Assembly (NCBI RefSeq): GCF_007829955.1 | Contig: NZ_VIWX01000001.1 | Coordinates: 744,001-808,000, forward strand | Length of the DNA stretch: 64,000 bases | Reading direction: 5' to 3' | DNA from: Saccharopolyspora dendranthemae | GTDB lineage: Bacteria > Actinomycetota > Actinomycetes > Mycobacteriales > Pseudonocardiaceae | Shown here: positions 37,890 to 48,027 of the stretch, piece after piece | How the letters are laid out: every line of letters begins with the position of its first letter | How positions within the stretch are numbered: the stretch's first letter is position 1 | Translations under genes and position numbers: made by a program | The notes under the pieces: model-generated | What the model saw: only the letters and a program-made list of their open reading frames with translations | Databases searched by the model: none | What the model was told of the DNA's origin: nothing

Positions 37890-38459
37890 TCAATCACGAA
37901 CGGGTGAACCGGATTTCGCGATCCCGTCGACCCCGTCCAGCACTCTCGTCCAGGGCACATCCTTGTCCGGAGCGCTGCGCGGCTCGTGCAGGGGCCAGTA
38001 GTCATCGCCCATCAGCAAGTGGACTCCGGAACCGCGCAATGCCTCGACGTGCGAGTTCCACGCCGGTTGCCGCGTGTGCGCCGCATTGATCCTGGGAAAG
38101 ACGACGACCGGCGCCGACTGCGCACCGATCGCCTCGCACACCGTGGTCAGGGCCTGGTTGTCGGCGAGACCGAGGGCCATTTTCGCAACGGTGTTCGCGG
38201 ACGCCGGGCACACCAGGTAGCAGTCGATCGGAGGGTGCGGGCTCTTCTCGGTGGGTTTGCGCGGCGCTGCGCGACACGGAAGACCCGTCAACTGCTCGAT
38301 CTTCCGCCGTTCCCAGTCGTCCAACCACGTCGCCGCCGTCGGAGTCAGCGTCACCGCGACGCGCCACCCGCGAGCGAGCGCAGGCTCGACGAGCTTCGAA
38401 CGAACCTCCTCCGCTCCTCCAGCGGCAGAGACGATCAAACCCAAGGTGAGCACGCTCAT
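37890..38459 (-). CDS. Flavoprotein of the HFCD/PPC-decarboxylase type
   Basis: A 189-residue Rossmann-like flavoprotein. It starts MSVLTLGLIVSAAGGAEEV and has the family pattern IDCYLVCPASANTVAKMALGLADN (about residues 74–98) seen in phosphopantothenoylcysteine decarboxylase and epidermin-like enzymes. It lacks the CoaC/CoaB second domain. The ATG at 38459 overlaps the XRE/TPR protein's stop in ATGA. In related cassettes it may modify a peptide or cofactor; the substrate is unknown. Confidence 0.75.
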   Translation of the reverse strand: MSVLTLGLIVSAAGGAEEVRSKLVEPALARGWRVAVTLTPTAATWLDDWERRKIEQLTGLPCRAAPRKPTEKSPHPPIDCYLVCPASANTVAKMALGLADNQALTTVCEAIGAQSAPVVVFPRINAAHTRQPAWNSHVEALRGSGVHLLMGDDYWPLHEPRSAPDKDVPWTRVLDGVDGIAKSGSPVRD

Positions 38460-39154
38460 CGCACCGCCCGGCATCGCTCGGCCAAGGCCATCAGAGGAGA
38501 AGACCTCCCACTGCTCACCGGTGAACGCCGGTACATGGTCCGCACGACCTCGCGCACCGCCGTTGAATGCCGTACCAGCTGCGGCGCCCTGTGCTCCGCG
38601 TCGAGCAGGACCCGCAAAGCATGGTCGTCACGGGCGAGCATGCTCAACGCACGCGACATGTCGATGGCGTGCGTGACCTGACGTTCTCCGGGCAGGTTCG
38701 TCGGCCGCACCGACGCACCTCGCTCGACGACGCTGCCGGGGTCGTCGAGGTCGAGCCATGCCGACAAGCGGTGCAGCTCGACGTTGGTCGGTCCGAAGCC
38801 CGTCTGCCAGTGGTTGCCATCCGAACCGAGACGCTCCGCGGCCTCTTCAGCCCGAGTCAGCAGCTCACTCGCGGTTGCCCGATCCTGCCGTCGAGCCGCC
38901 GCCAGAGCTGTGCGCAGGAACAACATGCCGGAGAGGCTCAGCGCCTGCGGATCGCCTCCTCGGGCTTCGGCCGCAATCCAGCGAGCTGCCGCATCACCTA
39001 GCGCGAGGGCCTCGTCGAACCGTCCCAGCATCAACAGCGCGTGCGTCGCTGCTCGCGCAGCCGAGGCGAGCGCGAGCGGATCCTCGGACTGCTCGGCCGC
39101 GCGCATCGCTCGTTCCGCCGCGATCCAGGCCACGTCAAGCGCTCGCGTGCTCAA
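38456..39154 (-). CDS. TPR-like C-terminal part of a split XRE regulator
   Basis: A 232-residue all-helical, TPR-like segment (AWIAAERAMRAAEQSEDPLALASAARA, then MLGRFDEALALGDAA). It continues the XRE protein encoded in another frame upstream: reading through DFLSTRALDVAW near 39150 joins them smoothly. Alone it would need a TTG start and lacks a DNA-binding domain. I read it as the C-terminal half of a roughly 380-residue XRE-TPR regulator broken by a frameshift, or two coupled proteins. Confidence 0.6.
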   Translation of the reverse strand: MSTRALDVAWIAAERAMRAAEQSEDPLALASAARAATHALLMLGRFDEALALGDAAARWIAAEARGGDPQALSLSGMLFLRTALAAARRQDRATASELLTRAEEAAERLGSDGNHWQTGFGPTNVELHRLSAWLDLDDPGSVVERGASVRPTNLPGERQVTHAIDMSRALSMLARDDHALRVLLDAEHRAPQLVRHSTAVREVVRTMYRRSPVSSGRSSPLMALAERCRAVR

Positions 39155-39599
39155 GAAGTCGAGCCGAGCCGAGGAGATCGGGGAGCAAGCTGATCACCTG
39201 GCCCAGGTTGCCCTCCTGGTACTGGTTCCACGCTTCCTCGGTCAGGCGTGCAACCGGCTCAGCGTCAGCCTGTTCGGCGGGCAGCTCATCACCGACGAGC
39301 GTGTGAGACAGCCGCTGCGGTGACATCAACGCATCGCGCACCGCTGGTACGTCGTCCCCTTCCTCCGCCTCGAACAGAACCGGCTCTCCGAGCAGGTCGT
39401 TGAGCGTCACCCGAAGCTGACGAGCCAGCTCGACGAGCACCTCAACTCGGTTGACCTGGCGCTCCCCGCGTTCAACCTTGCTGACCCAGTCCTCGGACTT
39501 GCCCATGAGACCGGCGAGGACCACCTGAGACAGACCGCGACGTCGCCGGTAGAACGCGATTCGTTCGCCGATGCTCAGCTCGTCGCCACCACCACGCAT
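39135..39599 (-). CDS. XRE-family helix-turn-helix part of a split regulator
   Basis: A 154-residue protein with a clear N-terminal XRE helix-turn-helix (IGERIAFYRRRRGLSQVVLAGLMGKSEDWVSKVERGER) and a linker. It stops at 39135 after LLGSARLLEHASA, while the adjacent frame carries the expected TPR continuation. The start is an ATG at 39599. Related XRE regulators of about 380–400 residues control small linked cassettes in actinomycetes. Frameshift or sequencing error are both possible. Confidence 0.65.
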   Translation of the reverse strand: MRGGGDELSIGERIAFYRRRRGLSQVVLAGLMGKSEDWVSKVERGERQVNRVEVLVELARQLRVTLNDLLGEPVLFEAEEGDDVPAVRDALMSPQRLSHTLVGDELPAEQADAEPVARLTEEAWNQYQEGNLGQVISLLPDLLGSARLLEHASA

Positions 39600-39764
39600 G
39601 TACGGAGCGTAGCAACCGGGTCGTGGCGGCCCTGGAGTTTCGAACGGATCCGGTCCACCACTCGATGTCGTGACCTAGCCCACCGAAGCTCGACCCGGAC
39701 CCTCTTGCGGGGGAGGTTTCGTTCTCACTTCCTCGTTTTGGTCTTGCCTGCGTACTCTTTTCGA

Positions 39765-40430
39765 ATGGGCCCGGTGGAAGAGCCGTTGCGGCTGGTGGTC
39801 GTCGACGACCACCAGATGGTGCTGGACGGGCTCAAGGCGATGCTGGAACCGCACTCCGACCGCGTTCGGATCGTCGGCGAGGCGGGCACTCCCGCGCAGG
39901 CCGTCACCGAGATCCTGGAACACCGGCCGGACGCGGTGCTGCTCGACGTCCGGCTGCGCGGCTCCAGCGGTTTGGACCTCTGCGGGGAGATCCTGGGGCA
40001 CCGGCCCGACTGCAAGGTGGTCTTCCTGACCGTCTACGACGACGAGCAGTACCTCTACCAGGCGCTGCAGCTGGGCGCATCGGGATTCCTGCTCAAGCGG
40101 GTTCGCGGCTCGGAGCTGGTGGAGTACCTGACGCGCATCCACGGCGGCGAGGTGCTCATCGACCCGGCGCTGGACACCAGGGTGGCGATGTCGGCGGCGC
40201 GGATCCGCGACGGCGAGTTCTGGCCGGGCGCCCACCTGGGCATCACACAACGCGAGAGCGACGTGCTGTCGCTGCTGGTCGCGGGCATGCCGAACCGGGC
40301 CATCGCCGCGAAGCTGTTCATCACCGAGGAGACCGTCAAGACCCACCTGCGGGCGCTCTACCGCAAGCTGGACGTCGGTGACCGGGCCGGAGCCATCACG
40401 GTCGCGCTGCGGGAAGGGGTGTTCCGGTGA
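39765..40430 (+). CDS. NarL/FixJ-type response regulator
   Basis: A 221-residue response regulator. The receiver has Asp14/Asp15, phosphoacceptor Asp61 (LLDVRLRG) and a conserved Lys in LLKRV. The output is a LuxR-type helix-turn-helix (ITQRESDVLSLLVAGMPNRAIAAKL, then ETVKTHLRALYRKLDV). I prefer the ATG at 39765. Its stop overlaps the sensor kinase start (GTGA), so the pair is coupled. Confidence 0.92.
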   Translation: MGPVEEPLRLVVVDDHQMVLDGLKAMLEPHSDRVRIVGEAGTPAQAVTEILEHRPDAVLLDVRLRGSSGLDLCGEILGHRPDCKVVFLTVYDDEQYLYQALQLGASGFLLKRVRGSELVEYLTRIHGGEVLIDPALDTRVAMSAARIRDGEFWPGAHLGITQRESDVLSLLVAGMPNRAIAAKLFITEETVKTHLRALYRKLDVGDRAGAITVALREGVFR

Positions 40431-41623
40431 AGCGCAGGTCGCTGGGCATGGCCGACGCGGAGCAGGAAGCCCACCTGCTCATCCGCATCATCGAAACCAT
40501 CTCCGCGCGACTGGATCTCGACGAGATCGTGCAGAACGTCGCGGCGATCATCACCGAGATGACCGCGACCGACGTGTGCTTCGTGCACCTGCTCGACGAC
40601 GACCGGCAGCGACTCAGGCTGTGCGGCGCGACGCCGCCGTTCGACCGGCTCGCGGGACGGGTGGAGCTCGCCGTCGGCGAGGGCATGGCCGGCTGGGTCG
40701 CCGCGCACGGCGAGCCCGCGGTCATCGTGGAGGACAAGCTCGCGGACCCGCGCTACAAGTACATCCCGGAGCTGCACGGCGAGGAGTTCACCTCGATGGT
40801 GTCCGTGCCGATCCTGACCCGGCTGGGACACCTGGTGGGCGTGCTCAACCTGCACAGCAAGCGGCGCCGCGAGTTCGGCGACGACGTGGAGCTGCTGCGC
40901 TCGCTGGCCGGTCTGGTCGCGGGCGCCATCGAGAACGCCCGGTTGTACCGTCGGCTCGCCGACCGGGAGGAGGCGCTGGAGCGCTTCACCGAGCGGATGG
41001 TGCAGCTGCAGGAGGCCGAGAGCCGCCGACTCGCCGGGGAGATCCACGACGGCATCAGCCAGCGGATCGTGAGCCTGTTCTTCCACCTCTCCGCGGCGCG
41101 CGACCTGGTCGGCGACGACACGGCGCGCGCGGAGGAGCAGATCGCCACCGCGCAGGACCTGGCCGCGGCAGCGCTCGACGAGACCCGCTACGCGATCGCG
41201 GGCCTGCGTCCTCCGGTGCTCGACGACCTCGGTTTGACCGCGAGCCTGCAGAGCCTCGCGAGCGGGATCGCCGACATGCACGTCCGCGTCGACGCCGGGG
41301 TGTGCGACGTGCCGGAGTTCCTGGAGAGCGCGATCTACCGCAGCGCGCAGGAAGCGCTGCAGAACATCCAGAAGCACGCGCAGGCCGGCAGCGCGGTGAT
41401 CCGGCTGCGCGCCACCTCCGCCGGGGTGGTGCTGCAGGTCAGCGACGACGGCGTGGGCTTCGACCCCGCCTCGCTGCGCGCGAGCACCGGCCCGACCGGC
41501 CACGGCCTGCCCGGTCTGCGCGAACGCGCCCGCCTCCTCGGTGGCACGCTGGACGTCCGCAGCACACCGGGCGAGGGCACGACGCTCACCCTCAACGTCC
41601 CACCCCACCGGGATTCGTCCTAG
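40427..41623 (+). CDS. GAF-domain sensor histidine kinase (NreB/DevS-like)
   Basis: A 398-residue cytosolic kinase with no membrane helix. A GAF domain covers about 30–170, then comes a coiled linker, the HisKA_3 box with His207 (EIHDGISQRIV) and a HATPase_c domain (NIQKHAQAG, SDDGVGFD, GHGLPGLRERARLLGG). DevS/NreB-like GAF kinases can sense redox or gas through haem or iron-sulfur cofactors; no such ligand is certain here. It faces cbbX tail to tail, so regulation of RuBisCO genes is possible but not shown. Confidence 0.9.
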   Translation: MKRRSLGMADAEQEAHLLIRIIETISARLDLDEIVQNVAAIITEMTATDVCFVHLLDDDRQRLRLCGATPPFDRLAGRVELAVGEGMAGWVAAHGEPAVIVEDKLADPRYKYIPELHGEEFTSMVSVPILTRLGHLVGVLNLHSKRRREFGDDVELLRSLAGLVAGAIENARLYRRLADREEALERFTERMVQLQEAESRRLAGEIHDGISQRIVSLFFHLSAARDLVGDDTARAEEQIATAQDLAAAALDETRYAIAGLRPPVLDDLGLTASLQSLASGIADMHVRVDAGVCDVPEFLESAIYRSAQEALQNIQKHAQAGSAVIRLRATSAGVVLQVSDDGVGFDPASLRASTGPTGHGLPGLRERARLLGGTLDVRSTPGEGTTLTLNVPPHRDSS

Positions 41624-41630
41624 GACCACT

Positions 41631-41688
41631 CGTGTGTGGGTGGGGTGGGGAAGTTTTCATGAAAACTTCCCCACCCCACCCACACACG
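41631..41688. repeat. Perfect 58-bp palindrome
   Basis: A perfect inverted repeat with 29-bp arms: CGTGTGTGGGTGGGGTGGGG then AAGTTTTCA, centred between 41659 and 41660 with no spacer. It lies in the gap between the convergent sensor kinase and cbbX. It can extrude as a cruciform or end transcription from both sides. Confidence 0.95.
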
Positions 41689-41726
41689 GGACACGGGACA
41701 CGGGACACGGGACACGGGACACGGGA
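41687..41726. repeat. Tandem 7-bp repeat (CGGGACA)n
   Basis: Five full copies of CGGGACA plus five more bases, without mismatch, starting inside the last two bases of the 58-bp palindrome. Such a microsatellite is rare in this window and can expand or contract by slippage. Confidence 0.95.
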
Positions 41727-41742
41727 GGAGCCAAACCGCCTC

Positions 41743-42669
41743 CTAGGACTTGAAGTCGACCGGCTCCAGGCGGACGAGGTCGTCGAGACCGCAGTCGTCC
41801 AGGGTGTCCACGAGACGGCTCGCATGCCGCAACCTGGCTCGTTCCAGCACGTTCCGCACCGTCCGGGCGTTGGCGAAGCGAGGCCGCGCTCGCTGCTCGT
41901 CGAGGAGTTCGCGGAACACCTCGGCCGCCTCACCGCCGATCCGGTAACCGTCCTGTTCGGACATCAGACCGGCGATGGACTCCAGCTCGCCGAGATCGTA
42001 GTCATCGAACTCGATGTGGTGCGCCACCCGCGAGCTCATGCCCGGGTTGGAGTGGAAGAACTCCGCCATCCGGTCGCCGTAGCCCGCCAGGATCACGACC
42101 ACGTCCTCGCGCTGGTTCTCCATGACCTGCAGCAGGATCTCGATTGACTCCTGCCCGTAGTCGCGTTCGTTCTCGGCGCGGTAGAGGTAGTAGGCCTCGT
42201 CGATGAACAGCACACCGCCCATCGCCCGCTTGAGCACCTCCTTGGTCTTCGGCGCAGTGTGGCCCACGTACTGGCCGACGAGGTCGTCGCGGGTGACGGC
42301 GACCAGGTGACCGCGTTCGAGGTAGCCGATGCGGTGCAGCAGCCCGGCCATCCGCATCGCGACCGTCGTCTTGCCGGTGCCCGGGTTGCCGGTGAAGCAC
42401 ATGTGCAGGTTCGGGCGCGTCGAGCTCACCCCGAAGCGCTGGCGCACGCGATCCACCAGCAGCAGCGCGGCCACCTCGCGGATGCGGGTCTTGACCTCGC
42501 GCAGGCCGATGAGTTCGTCATCGAGCGAGGACATCAGCTCGTCGATGCCCGCCTCGTCCCGCTCGGCCGCGAGGTCCACGCGGGACCGCTCCGGGATGGC
42601 CGCTTCCGTTGCTTCCGTGTCGATTTCGCCGGGTCGCATGCCGAAACCCGGCCGCGTCGCGGTGTTCAC
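41743..42669 (-). CDS. cbbX: CbbX, red-type RuBisCO activase
   Basis: A 308-residue AAA+ protein: Walker [10 protein letters not shown] (94–102), Walker [14 protein letters not shown], and the pore-loop region around [13 protein letters not shown]. CbbX removes inhibitory sugar phosphates from red-type form I RuBisCO by pulling the large subunit's C-terminus. It follows rbcS with a 4-bp ATGA overlap, the standard rbcL–rbcS–cbbX order. Its presence supports a red-type assignment. Confidence 0.95.
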   Translation of the reverse strand: MNTATRPGFGMRPGEIDTEATEAAIPERSRVDLAAERDEAGIDELMSSLDDELIGLREVKTRIREVAALLLVDRVRQRFGVSSTRPNLHMCFTGNPGTGKTTVAMRMAGLLHRIGYLERGHLVAVTRDDLVGQYVGHTAPKTKEVLKRAMGGVLFIDEAYYLYRAENERDYGQESIEILLQVMENQREDVVVILAGYGDRMAEFFHSNPGMSSRVAHHIEFDDYDLGELESIAGLMSEQDGYRIGGEAAEVFRELLDEQRARPRFANARTVRNVLERARLRHASRLVDTLDDCGLDDLVRLEPVDFKS

Positions 42670-43088
42670 GATGAGTACCGGTCACCTCTCGGTCGGTCCA
42701 GCGCGTACGGGTGGGTGCTGTAGCGCAGCCGCCGGTCAGCGGCCTCCTGCCGGTCGAGCCGGAACCCGGGTTCCTCGGGCGGCCGGTTGACCAGGAAGGT
42801 CAGCGCCGTGGTCTGCCTGCCCAGCGAGGCGTCGTAGGCGTTGACCCTGATGTAGTGGTGCGGGTAGGCCTTCCGGCACTCGTTGACCTCGTAGAGCACG
42901 CCGGCCGCGTCGGCGAGGTCGAACATCGGCAGTCCCCACATGTCCCAGTAGTTGTTGCGGGGATGCGGGTCGTCGGTGAACTCCACCGACAGCGGCCAGC
43001 CGTTGTCCAGCGCGTACTGCGCCTGCGCCCGGATCTCGTCGTCGGTCAGGTCCGGGAGGTAGGAGAAGGTTCCTTGGGTGATGCGCAT
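42666..43088 (-). CDS. rbcS: RuBisCO small subunit
   Basis: A 140-residue form I small subunit starting [19 protein letters not shown]. The [13 protein letters not shown] segment and a C-terminal extension of about 30 residues are typical of red-type subunits, where it forms a beta-hairpin. The ATG at 43088 lies 11 bp after the rbcL stop; the frame upstream is not coding. Confidence 0.95.
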   Translation of the reverse strand: MRITQGTFSYLPDLTDDEIRAQAQYALDNGWPLSVEFTDDPHPRNNYWDMWGLPMFDLADAAGVLYEVNECRKAYPHHYIRVNAYDASLGRQTTALTFLVNRPPEEPGFRLDRQEAADRRLRYSTHPYALDRPRGDRYSS

Positions 43089-43099
43089 GTCAGGTCTCC

Positions 43100-44639
<1,540 letters not shown>

Positions 44640-44640
44640 T

Positions 44641-45519
44641 ATGACGCTGACGCAGCTGCGCACGTTCCTGGCCATCGCCGACACCGGCTCGGTGCACGCC
44701 GCCGCGCGCCGGCTCTACGTCACCCAGTCAGCGGTCTCGGCGGCCCTCAACGCGCTGCAGAAGTCGCTCGGCCTGCAGCTGTTGGAGCGCGAGGGCCGCG
44801 GCCTGCGGCTCACCCGCGCCGGCGTGGTCTACGCCGACCACGTCCGGACCGCCCTCGGCCTGCTCGACCAGGCCCACACCGCCGCAGCGGCGGAATCGGA
44901 CCCGGAACGCGGTGAACTGCGCATCGCGGCCCTGACCACCGCGGGCGAGCAGATCCTGCCCGGCGTACTGGCGAGCTTCCGCGAGCGGCACCCGCACGTG
45001 GGCGTGCGCCTGGAGGTCGGCAACCGGGAGCGGGTCCGCCGGCTCCTGGAGCGCCACGAGGTCGACCTCGTCCTCGGCGGGCGCCCGGAACCCGGCCGCG
45101 AGGTCGAGGTCCTCGCCACCCGGCCGCACGAGCTCATCGTCGTCGCCAACTCCCCCGGACCGGGTGACCCCGCCTGGCTCGCGGCCCAGACGTGGCTGAT
45201 GCGCGAACCCGGCTCGGGCACCCGCGCCATCACGGAGTCCTTCCTGGCCCAGCTCGAACTCGACCCGCCGCCCCGGACCCTCACGCTGGGCTCGAACACC
45301 GCGGTCATCGAGTCCGCCTTGGCAGGCCTGGGGATCACCCTGGTCTCCAGGGACGCCGTCACCCGTCACCTCGACGACGGCCACCTGACCGAGATCAGCA
45401 CCCCGGCCACGCCCCTCCTCCGGGACTGGCACCTCACCGCCAACCCCGGGCCCACACCTCCCACGACCGCCCTCTTCACCACCCACCTCACCACCACGGC
45501 CCACTTCCACACTCCCTGA
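44641..45519 (+). CDS. cbbR: CbbR-like LysR regulator of the RuBisCO operon
   Basis: A 292-residue LysR regulator with the N-terminal helix-turn-helix (GSVHAAARRLYVTQSAVSAALNALQ) and an effector domain (LRIAALTTAGEQILPGVLASF). Its place, divergent from rbcL with a LysR-like operator between, is the classical CbbR arrangement. Its effector is unknown; in other bacteria it includes NADPH, RuBP or ATP. The C-terminal region is Thr-rich. Confidence 0.9.
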   Translation: MTLTQLRTFLAIADTGSVHAAARRLYVTQSAVSAALNALQKSLGLQLLEREGRGLRLTRAGVVYADHVRTALGLLDQAHTAAAAESDPERGELRIAALTTAGEQILPGVLASFRERHPHVGVRLEVGNRERVRRLLERHEVDLVLGGRPEPGREVEVLATRPHELIVVANSPGPGDPAWLAAQTWLMREPGSGTRAITESFLAQLELDPPPRTLTLGSNTAVIESALAGLGITLVSRDAVTRHLDDGHLTEISTPATPLLRDWHLTANPGPTPPTTALFTTHLTTTAHFHTP

Positions 45520-45587
45520 GCCCAACCGGGTTTCGAATTCCGGCGGAGGCCCGAACGACCGGACTCTTCCTCGGCTCAGCGGGAAAC

Positions 45588-45617
45588 CACCGGGACGAGG
45601 GGTGTTCCGTCCCGGTG
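45588..45617. terminator. Bidirectional hairpin between cbbR and the imine-reductase-like gene
   Basis: A perfect 10-bp stem (CACCGGGACG and CGTCCCGGTG) with a 10-base loop lies between the two convergent genes. Confidence 0.6.
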
Positions 45618-45619
45618 AC

Positions 45620-46519
45620 TCAACCGCGCCGGCGCATGACGTCGATGATCCGAGTCCAGTTGTCCCCGCCGCGCCCGGCGTCGATCGCGCGGCCGTAGTG
45701 CGACTGCACCGCGCGCGGGAGGGCGAGATCGAGGCCGACGGACGCGCTGGTCTCCACGATGTGGTCGGCGGTCGCTCCCATCATCGTGACCGTGCTGGGC
45801 TCACCGGGGTGCGCACCGGCGTCCAGCGCTGCCCCCGGAACGTCCTCCCCCGCACGCACGATCGCCCCGATCGCGTCGGTGAACGAGAGCAGTTCCGACA
45901 GAGCCTCTTTCGCGTTCAACCCGGCGCTTCCCAGCATCGCGGTCGCGTGCATCAGCCCGGACAGCGCCGTGAGGAACACCGCGAGCTCCGCCTGGTACAT
46001 CATCTGCGCGAGGCCGGGGGCTTCTCCGAGGTAGTTCGGCTCGCCGAGCAGCGCCAAAGTCCGCTGGTGCCGCGCCAGCACCTCGCGAGGACCGCTGTAG
46101 TGGACGCGCGCTGAACCGGTGCCGATCATCGGTGCCGGGACCATGACCCCGCCGACGAGGAAGTCGGCACAGTGACCCGCTGCCCAGCTCGCCGCCTCGC
46201 GGGTCCGATCAGGCGTGTCCGAACTCAGGTTCACCAAGGTCCGTCCGGCGAGCGACCCGGTGGCTCCGCCGAGGACGTCGTACATGACCTGGTAGTCGGT
46301 GAGGCTGAGGATGACCAGTTCGCCGACCTCGACGGCCTCGACGGGCGTGGACGCGAGCGTTGCTCCGTCGGCGATCACACCATCGGCGCGACGAGCGGTG
46401 CGGTTCCACACCGTCACCGGATGGCCCGCTGCGAGGAGGGCGCGAGTCATGGACTGCCCCATCGGGCCCAGGCCGATGATGGCGACGGGAGCGTTCTCAG
46501 GTGCGCGGTTGTCGTTCAC
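45620..46519 (-). CDS. Imine-reductase/beta-hydroxyacid-dehydrogenase-like NADP enzyme
   Basis: A 299-residue protein with an N-terminal Rossmann fold (AIIGLGPMGQSMTRALLAAGHPVTVWNRT) and an all-helical C-terminal domain, as in the 6-phosphogluconate-dehydrogenase-like family. The C-terminal pattern (GLAQMMYQAELAVFLTALSGLMHA) is closer to imine reductases than to 3-hydroxyisobutyrate dehydrogenase. The substrate is unknown. I prefer a GTG start at 46519. It is divergent from an HxlR regulator. Confidence 0.8.
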   Translation of the reverse strand: MNDNRAPENAPVAIIGLGPMGQSMTRALLAAGHPVTVWNRTARRADGVIADGATLASTPVEAVEVGELVILSLTDYQVMYDVLGGATGSLAGRTLVNLSSDTPDRTREAASWAAGHCADFLVGGVMVPAPMIGTGSARVHYSGPREVLARHQRTLALLGEPNYLGEAPGLAQMMYQAELAVFLTALSGLMHATAMLGSAGLNAKEALSELLSFTDAIGAIVRAGEDVPGAALDAGAHPGEPSTVTMMGATADHIVETSASVGLDLALPRAVQSHYGRAIDAGRGGDNWTRIIDVMRRRG

Positions 46520-46553
46520 TCCTCCAGGCTCCGGCGCCGCGGCTAACATGGGA

Positions 46554-46578
46554 AGTACGCACTATTTCCTGCGGTACT
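46554..46578. promoter_or_regulatory. HxlR operator candidate
   Basis: Inverted arms AGTAC (46554–46558) and GTACT (46574–46578), in the divergent gap between the imine-reductase-like gene and the HxlR gene. HxlR regulators bind GTAC-type palindromes, so this is a reasonable site for both promoters. Confidence 0.45.
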
Positions 46579-46603
46579 CACCTCGTGGTAAGGGGCGATC
46601 ACC

Positions 46604-46966
46604 TTGGCCGGCGCATCGAGGCGCGGACCGTACATCTGCGGCATCGACGCCGCCATGGACGTCGTCAGCGGCAAGTGGAAGGGCTTGATCCTCTGGGAGC
46701 TCAACGCACACCGCGTGCGCCGCTTCGCCGAGCTCCGTCGCGGCCTGAACGGGGTCAGCGAGAAGATGCTGACCCAGCACCTGCGCGAGATGGAGGCCGA
46801 CGGCCTCGTCCACCGGGAGGTGTACCCGGAGGTGCCGCCGCGCGTGGAGTACTCCCTGACCGTTCACGGACGAACGCTCAACCAAGCGCTCGCACCGCTC
46901 GGCGCCTGGGGCTCCGAGCGGATCCAGCGGGAAGGCTCCGAAGTGGTGGACGCCGCCGGGGCATGA
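46604..46966 (+). CDS. HxlR-family transcriptional regulator
   Basis: A 120-residue winged-helix regulator with the HxlR hallmark Cys12 (YICGIDAAMDVVSGKWKGLILWEL), which in this family can sense aldehydes or quinones. The recognition helix is in VSEKMLTQHLREMEADGLVHR, and the wing in YPEVPPRVEYSLT. The start is a TTG at 46604. It probably controls the divergent imine-reductase-like gene. Confidence 0.9.
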   Translation: MAGASRRGPYICGIDAAMDVVSGKWKGLILWELNAHRVRRFAELRRGLNGVSEKMLTQHLREMEADGLVHREVYPEVPPRVEYSLTVHGRTLNQALAPLGAWGSERIQREGSEVVDAAGA

Positions 46967-47010
46967 CCCGGCGACGGCGGAAGCTGCTGCAGAGCAAGGA
47001 AGTCCGGCCC

Positions 47011-48027
47011 CTAGGTGCCCAGCTGGAGCATGACCTTGCTGCTGCCCGTGGTGCGGTCGGCCGCGACCGCGAGGGCTTCGGCGGCCTGGTCCAGCGGGTA
47101 GGTGTGGGTGATGAGCGGGGTGACGTCCAGGCCGTCGCGGAGGGCGGTCAGGGCGTCGGTGATCTCGTCGACGAAGCGGTAGGAACCGACCCAGGTGATC
47201 TCGCGGGTCACCAGGTCGCCGAGCGCCGCCGGAGCCGGCTCACCCGGGAGGTTGCCGACCTGGACGACGGTTCCGCCTCGGCGGGTAGCGCGCAGCACCG
47301 GACCGATCGCGGCCGGTGCGCCGGAGGCCTCGAACGCGAGGTCCACGTCGTCGGGAAGGGAGTGCGTTGACAGGTCGCGGGTTTCGTCGGCGCCCATGCG
47401 CTTCGCGACGTCCAACGAGGTCGCGGCCAGGTCCGCCGCCACCACCGCCGACGCTCCCCGGTGCTTGGCCGAGGCGACCACGAGCGCCCCGATCGGACCG
47501 GCTCCGTTCACCAGAACCGTTCTGCCGCGCAGGGATCCGGCCCTAGTGACCGCGTGCAGCGCGACGCCGAGCGGTTCGGCGAGCGCGCCGACCTGCGTGG
47601 ACACGCCGTCCGGCAGCGCTCGCAGCTGTTCGACCGGGACGACCCGGTACTCGCTGAAACCGCCGTCGGTGTGCGGGTCGAAGGCGGCCGAACCGAAGTA
47701 GCGCACGTGCGGGTGCACATTGCTGCGCCCCTCCGGGAACGCGTGCTCGCCCACCAGCTCAGCCGGGTGAGCCGTCATCGGTTGTCCGATCTCCACTCCG
47801 GCAACACCGGGACCGAGGCCGGCCACGCGTCCGGCGATCTCGTGCCCGAGGATCATCGGGTGCCGCAGCGCGGCCGTACCGGTGCCGCCGTGGCGCCAGT
47901 AGGAGATGTCGGACCCGCAGATCCCACCCCACTCCACCGCCAGCAGCACCTGACCCTCGCCGGGCACCGGGTCCGGCACCTCGTCGACGCGGACGTCGCG
48001 GATTCCGTGCACGACAACGGCTTTCAC
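47011..48027 (-). CDS. Zinc-dependent polyol dehydrogenase, L-idonate 5-dehydrogenase-like
   Basis: A 338-residue medium-chain dehydrogenase. Zinc ligand motifs are GGICGSDISYWRHGG and LGHEIAG, and the Rossmann motif is VNGAGPIGALVVASA. The pattern of YFGSAAFDPHTDGGFSEYRVV is close to L-idonate 5-dehydrogenases. It lacks the structural zinc lobe of MscR, which also separates the two in this window. The GTG at 48027 overlaps the transporter stop in GTGA; the much longer open frame upstream is not real. Confidence 0.82.
   Translation of the reverse strand: MKAVVVHGIRDVRVDEVPDPVPGEGQVLLAVEWGGICGSDISYWRHGGTGTAALRHPMILGHEIAGRVAGLGPGVAGVEIGQPMTAHPAELVGEHAFPEGRSNVHPHVRYFGSAAFDPHTDGGFSEYRVVPVEQLRALPDGVSTQVGALAEPLGVALHAVTRAGSLRGRTVLVNGAGPIGALVVASAKHRGASAVVAADLAATSLDVAKRMGADETRDLSTHSLPDDVDLAFEASGAPAAIGPVLRATRRGGTVVQVGNLPGEPAPAALGDLVTREITWVGSYRFVDEITDALTALRDGLDVTPLITHTYPLDQAAEALAVAADRTTGSSKVMLQLGT

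Noticed and set aside
41687..41726. Tandem repeats as a CRISPR array
   Set aside because: Units are 7 bp with no spacers; it is a microsatellite.
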